A stretch of 64,000 bases of DNA, taken from NCBI GenBank assembly GCA_003255065.1, contig QAOA01000473.1, positions 144,368 to 208,367 on the forward strand, in the 5' to 3' direction. Of the stretch, positions 58,850 through 64,000 are shown one piece after another (positions within the stretch are counted from its first letter, which is position 1; each line of letters begins with the position of its first letter). Position numbers and translations under genes: made by a program. Source of the DNA: Cercis canadensis (lineage: Eukaryota; Streptophyta; Magnoliopsida; Fabales; Fabaceae). The notes under the pieces were generated by a model that worked only from the letters and a program-made list of their open reading frames with translations, did not search any database and had not been told where the DNA came from.

Positions 58850-60240
58850 ATTCCCCCACACTTAACTTTTTGCACTCCTGGGCAAAATCACAAGAAACAA
58901 ACTAACTAGAATAAGAAAAACAGTTCTCCAATCAAATCAAGAATGCAAAGATTAAGGTAAGAAAACAATTCAAACTTAAAGAATAGCAACACTCATGGAA
59001 CAATATCTCTTGACAACTAGAGAACACACAACATGGCAATTTCATTTAATAGGAATGAGTCAAAGTAGATAGCCTCTCACAAGATAAATAAATGCTCTCA
59101 ATTCTCTCAAGTGTCTAAGGTAAGCATTTCTCTCCAATAATCCTATCAAAATCACACTACCATAAGCTTGTTCACTTTCTCAGTCTCCACTAACTATGTC
59201 ACATGCATAACACAAATCAAAAGAACTTTTAAAGGGTTGTAATGGAGAAAGGTAAAGGGATGGCAATAATATGGAAAAATGGCTAAAGCACCCAAGGAAT
59301 CACAAAGAGCATCTAATTATGTAGAAATTCAAGTACTTTATGCATCTTAACTTTGGGCTTCAACTCATTTTTTTCTTTTCCCAAAACAACTTTATTCTCT
59401 TGTTGCTGCTGTATTTTTTTTCATTTTTTTTTTTGAAACATAACACTTAACAATTTCAGCCACAACCAATCAGCCACAACTTGATGCTTTGTTTTTGTAT
59501 TTTTTTTGTAAGAATTTACTCCCTTTTTATTCAATGCAATGCTCTGCAATTCCTAAGGGTTGGGTAGGACATAGTTTTACACTTAGGCTTGCAATGAGCT
59601 ACACATGAAAGAAAGGATCATTAGGCTCAAAAAGGGGTAATCAAAGGATAAAATCAAGGTTAGCTATTTGGTCTAGTAGCTTCTCAAAGAAAGGAATGCC
59701 TTAATCACTTTTATGCATGCATGTGCAAATGTAATCTCAACTAAGAAACAGAACAAGTTCTAGAGTATCAAATTGATAGATGAAAACACACAAGAAAGAA
59801 TCATGACATATGGCTCAAATCCTCACAGCTTATAAGACTACCAAGAATCAACTCATCCAAATCAAATTTTGTTGCCATATCACTTAAATCTAAGACGCAA
59901 GATAATTGTCCACTCATGTTGTAGCACTTTAGAATCAAAATTGCTTCAAACTATTCTCTTCACAACTCTTAAATTAATTGGAAAGAACTAGAAAAATTTA
60001 AAAACACATAAAACAGAAAATTAAGCCTAAAACAGAAAACATAACACTAAAAATCTAAACTGAAAACAGAAAATAGTAAAAAACCAAGTAAAGTAAAACA
60101 GGAAAACATAAAGCATAAAAACACACACAACAAGCTAATCCCTCCCCCACACTTAAATTTTTGCAGTGTCCTCAATGCAAAGCACAAAGCAAATAGTAAA
60201 AGCAAGACACTAAAAATAAAAGAGAAAGGGAAAGAAAACA
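58850..60240 (-). other. Gypsy IV 3' non-coding interior
   Basis: Between the integrase end and the LTR. It contains two CCCCCACACTTAA tracts (near 58853 and 60146), which are polypurine tracts on the minus strand. Such extra internal PPTs are known in this lineage. No env-like frame is recognised. Confidence 0.6.
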
Positions 60241-60299
60241 GCCTGTGGGTTTTAGTCTCATAAAGGGCAGCAGACAAGTGCACCTCCTCCACCACTCGC

Positions 60300-61533
60300 T
60301 CTTGAAAATCCTCATAGAAAGGTTTCAGCCGATGTCTGTTCACTGGGAAGGTCTGATTGGTTGCCTCATTCTTGATCGCAATTGCACCATAAGGAAAGAC
60401 ATGAGTCACCACAAAGGGACCCATCCATCGAGAACGAAGCTTGCCGGACATTAGCTTGAGACGAGAGTTGTAGAGTAGCACTTTCTGATCAATGTATAAC
60501 TCTTTTCTCACCAACATCTTGTCATGGACAGCCTTGGTCTTTTCTTTGTAGATTCTGGAATTCTCATAAGCCTCCAACCGGATTTCATCAAGTTCCTGCA
60601 GGTGGAGCTTCCTCTGTGATCCAGCTTGGGCTAAATCAAGATTACATACTTCACAGCCCAGTACGCCTTATGCTCGATCTCTACTGGAAGGTGACATGTC
60701 TTGCCAAAGACTAGCCTGTAAGGGGACATGCCTATAGGGGTCTTGTAGGCAGTCCGATAGCCCCACAATGCATCATCCAAACGCATGCTCCAGTCCTTTC
60801 TGTTGGGCTGGACAGTCTTCTCTAAAATTTGCTTGATCTCCCTATTTGACACCTCTGCTTACCCATTGGTCTGTGGATGGTAAGGGGTTAACACCTTGTG
60901 CACCACACCATACTTTCTCAACAAAGCAGCCATGTGCCTATTGCAGAAGTGAGAACCCTGGTCACTGATGATGGCTCTTGAAATGCCGAACCTGCAGAAA
61001 ATGTGAGTCCTGACAAAATCTAAGACAACACGAGAATCATCAGTCTGGGTGGCCTTGGCCTCTACCCATTTAGAAACATAGTCCACAGCTAAAAGAATAT
61101 ACACAAAACCAAAAGAAGTAGGGAAATGACCCATGAAATCGATGCCCTAAACATCAAATATCTCACAAAATAGCAAAGGCTGTTGAGGCATCTCATTCCT
61201 AAAGGAAATATTACCTGTTCGTTGGCATTGGGCACAATTCTTACAAAAGATGTACGCATCATGAAATAGGGTAGGCCAATAGAGTCCAGAATCTAAAACT
61301 TTACGAGCAGTGCGCTGAGGTCCAAAATGACCACCACATGCAGAAGTATGACAGAACTGTAAAACAGACTCAGACTCATGTCCAAGCACACACCTCCTAA
61401 TTACTTGGTCACTACATAGTCTCCACAAGTAGGGGTCATCCCACACATAATGTTTGGATTCACTTTTAAGCTTATCTACTTGATGCTTCTTAAAATAAGC
61501 AGGTAACTCAGAAGCAACTAAGTAGTTTACCAA
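60300..61533 (-). pseudogene. Gypsy IV integrase
   Basis: Zinc region HTSACGGHFGPQRTARKVLD and CKNCAQCQRTGNIS (61147-61533). The core has FVYILLAVDYVSKWVEAKAT, RAIISDQGSHFCNRHMAALL and VVHKVLTPYHPQTNG, then [18 protein letters not shown]-like sequence and [20 protein letters not shown] (60631-61134). The C-terminal part has [20 protein letters not shown] and [14 protein letters not shown] (to about 60300). The core Asp regions are visible. Broken in several places. Confidence 0.88.
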
Positions 61534-61563
61534 GTCAGCATACCAAGGATCTGTACCTTGCAG

Positions 61564-62830
61564 CTAATAAAGCTGCTCATCCGGGAAGGTTTCTCTGATG
61601 GGAAGGTTGTCCAAAGTCAGTGGTATCCGACTCAGGTGATATGCTACCAAGTTCTCAACTTCACTCTTGTCTCTGATCTCAAGGTCGAATTCTTGCAAGA
61701 GCAGCATCCACCTAATGAGCCTAGGCTTCGCATCCGGCTTCTTGAGCAAGTACTTTAAAGCTGCATGATCAGAGAAAGCAATGACTTTAGAATTAAGCAA
61801 ATATGAACGGAATTTATCTAAAGCAAACACAATTGCAAGGAGCTCTTTCTCAGTAGTGGTGTAATTTGCTTGGGCAGCATCCAAAGTGCGAGAGGCATAA
61901 TAAATCACGTGGGACAACTTGTCCACTCGCTGTGCAAGGACAGCGCCTACTGCAAAGTTTGATGCATAGCACATAAGCTCAAAGGGAAACTCCCAATTAG
62001 GTGGCTGCATGATGGGAGGGGAGGTAAGACTCTGCTTCAGCTGATCAAAGGCTACTCTGCACTGCTTATCAAAGTCGAAATCCACTTCTTTCTGGAGAAG
62101 CTTAGACAATGGCAAGGTAATCTTGCTGAAGTCCTGGATGAATCGCCTGTAAAACCCTGCATAACCAAGAAAGGAATGCACTTCCCGCACACAAGTGGGG
62201 TAGGGTAAGGAGGCAATAACATCTATCTTAGCCTTATATACTTCAATGCCTTTGTTAAAAATTACATGCCCTAAAACTATGCCTTGTTCGACCATGAAGT
62301 GACATTTCTCAAAATGAAGAACAAGGTTAGTCTCAATGCATCTATCAAGTACCCTAGCAAGGCTATCTAAACATGCATCAAAAGAGGAGCCGTATATAGT
62401 AAAGTCATCCATGAATTCCTCCATGCAGTGTTCTAAAAAATCAAAAAATATGCTCACCATACACCGCTGGAATGTACCAAGGGCATTACATAGGCCGAGG
62501 GGCATCCTCCTATATGCAAATGTGCCAAATGGACAGGTGAAAGTCGTCTTCTCCTGATCCTCTGGGGCTATGTGAATCTGGAAGTAGCCTGAGAAGCCAT
62601 CCAGGAAGCAGTAATGGGACTTTCCTGCCAGTCTCTCTAACATCTGATCAATAAAGGGTAGAGGGAAGTGATCCTTCCTTGTCGCCTGGTTGAGTCTTCT
62701 ATAATTAATGCAGACGCGCCAGCTAATCTACACTCTGGTGGGGATCAACTCGTTCTTCTCATTGGCTACCACAGTTACGCCACTCTTCTTTGGAACCACT
62801 TGAACTGGACTCTCCCATTTGCTGTCTGAG
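61564..62830 (-). pseudogene. Gypsy IV reverse transcriptase and RNase H
   Basis: The long open stretch (61564-62643) reads [60 protein letters not shown] and [20 protein letters not shown]. RNase H blocks [40 protein letters not shown] and [20 protein letters not shown] follow. The RT N-terminus continues to about 62830. Confidence 0.9.
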
Positions 62831-62904
62831 ATGAGGTAGATAATGCCAGCTGACAACAGCTTGCTCACTTCTTTCTTGACCACATCCAGAATCAACGGGT
62901 TAAA

Positions 62905-64000
62905 TCACCTTTGGGGCTGCCTCACTGGTTTAGCTTCTTCCTCTAGTAAAATCCTATGCATGCAGGTGGAAGGGCTAATGATAGGAATGTCTGCAAGTGT
63001 CCATCGAATGACTGTTTTCCGCTGTTTCAGAATCTGCAACAACCTTTTTTCTTGTTCAGGTTGCAGATTGTTGGCTATGATGACAGGCAGCTTTTCTTCT
63101 GCTTCTAGGAAAGCATACTTGAGATGGTCAGATAACGGTTTTAGCTCAAAAATAGGTGGTTGCTGCACAGAGGGAACTAGCTTGGTTGGAGAAACCAAGT
63201 CTGCTGTGTGAAGCTCAGAAACACCTGCAAGCTCTGCACTATGCTCCAAAACAGTCTCATCATATCCCATATATGCAGAAATTTCAGAACAGGCAGCACA
63301 ACTCCCATCACAATTAGTACATGCAGGCACTCTAAAGTATCTAGCAAGCCTACTATATCAGGAAATTCAGCTACCAATTCAGCATACACATCATCAACTA
63401 GCAGGTCTATGACATCTATTTGGAACACTGAATGCTCTTCTAGAGGGTGTTTCATGGCATACTTAAATTAAAACGAATTACAATGTCACCAAATTCCATG
63501 GAAAAGGTACCAGCATGCACATCAATTATGGTCTTAACAGTTTTAAGGAATGGTCTACCTAAGATCAAAGGGGCATGGCTAGATGTAGACTCATCTTCCA
63601 TATTTAACACATAAAAATCAGCTGGAAATATTAAATCATTTACCCTAACCAAAACATCCTCAAGAAGGCCTGCAAGATAGGATGTGCTTCTATTAGCAAG
63701 CTGAATAACTACTCCAGTGGGCTTCAGTTCTCCAATCTGCAGTGATGAATAGATGGACTTGGGCATCACGTTGATTGAAGCACCCAGATCTAGCATGGCA
63801 TTTGTAAACTGCTTGTCTCCAATAGTGCAGGGAAATGTGAAAGTTTCAGGATCAGTGCACTTTGATGGTAGGTTAGGCTGGATCATTGCTGACACGTTTC
63901 TGCTCATGCTCACTTTCTCATTGCCCTTCAGTCTTCTCTTGTGGGTACACAAATCCTTCAGAAACCTTGCATACTTGGGAATCTGTTTAATTGCTTCCAG
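62905..64000 (-). pseudogene. Gypsy IV protease and linker, runs off the window
   Basis: The protease block reads FTFPCTIGDKQFTNAMLDLG, ASINVMPKSIYSSLQIGELK and APLILGRPFLKTVKTIIDVH (63452-63952), with CTHKRRLKGNEKVSM before it. The acidic spacer and the RT entry (DIPIISPSTCMHRILLEEEA) lie at 62905-63455. Sequence at the right edge (to 64000) is still the gag-pol linker. Confidence 0.87.

Larger units (their letters stand above)
57530..64000 (-). mobile_element. Ty3/gypsy element IV, Athila-like, inserted in gypsy III
   Basis: The left end is a 3' LTR (57530-58849; minus-strand start TGATAACACATCATTTT, end CGGCATCCGTCA). Next to it lies the polypurine tract GTGTGGGGGAATT (58850-58865). About 1.4 kb of 3' non-coding interior follows, then integrase, RNase H, RT and protease, and the element leaves the window at 64000. 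It breaks the integrase region of gypsy III and is the youngest layer of the stack. Its coding blocks are close relatives of those in gypsy III, but its LTR is different, so it is another family of the same lineage. A handful of breaks in the visible part. Confidence 0.88.

Noticed and set aside
60047-60577. Hydrophobic C-terminal extension of the gypsy IV integrase, possibly membrane or env-like
   Set aside because: The extension runs through an internal polypurine tract (reads KFKCGGG) and non-coding sequence; no env motif, so a chance read-through is likelier.
1-64000. CRISPR arrays, operons, riboswitches, tRNA or rRNA genes, and an undescribed multi-gene system
   Set aside because: None seen. 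The content is plant transposable elements and one NLR pseudogene, and all larger coding blocks belong to known families.

Overview
This window is nuclear DNA from a flowering plant, almost certainly a eudicot. It is AT-rich, carries a decayed CC-NB-LRR resistance gene with introns, and is otherwise built from plant transposable elements: PIF/Harbinger, Ty1/copia, Ty3/gypsy of several lineages, an L1-type LINE and a possible SINE. I see no intact host gene, no tRNA or rRNA gene and no prokaryotic feature. The species cannot be fixed from sequence reading alone.

Layout. 1-3532 (minus): left-truncated PIF/Harbinger DNA transposon with a decayed HARBI1-type transposase and a recognisable right end. 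3536-5341: AT-rich inverted-repeat debris with a CACTA-like terminus. 5342-5705: tandem array of ~106 bp units rich in short palindromes. About 5.7-8.7 kb, 14.1-17.4 kb and 25.9-31.9 kb: three copies (a, b, c) of one large LTR-like repeat, TGTAGACAC...TGTGACA, here 3-6 kb long, with no coding domains. Between a and b lies an old Ty1/copia element on the minus strand, split by a short LTR element with three LTR copies and a perfect 5-bp target duplication.

20.6-35.0 kb (plus): an RPS2/RPS5-like NLR pseudogene. A coiled coil, P-loop, kinase-2, RNBS-D and MHD motif can be read, followed by several LRR exons. An LRR-exon block is duplicated in tandem, and copy c of the large LTR sits at the splice acceptor of the second block. 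Copy c itself contains a copia-type solo LTR. The 3' end of the NLR is cut by a Ty3/gypsy LTR fragment (34976-36753).

36.8-43.6 kb (minus): Ty3/gypsy element with both LTRs, the left one truncated, abutting the 3' end of a LINE (43.6-45.0 kb). From 46.5 kb to the right edge there is a nested stack: a Ty1/copia element (plus) broken by an Athila-like gypsy element (plus, 50779), itself broken by a second Athila-like element (minus, 57530), which runs off the window.

The region reads as a resistance-gene remnant overgrown by successive retrotransposon insertions. Nothing looks like a new functional system. The most unusual observations are the palindromic tandem array at 5.3-5.7 kb, the conserved 191-bp arrays inside the large LTRs, the three-LTR element, and the fact that every isolated N lies between two copies of a direct repeat or in a homopolymer, which points to unmerged overlaps in the assembly.
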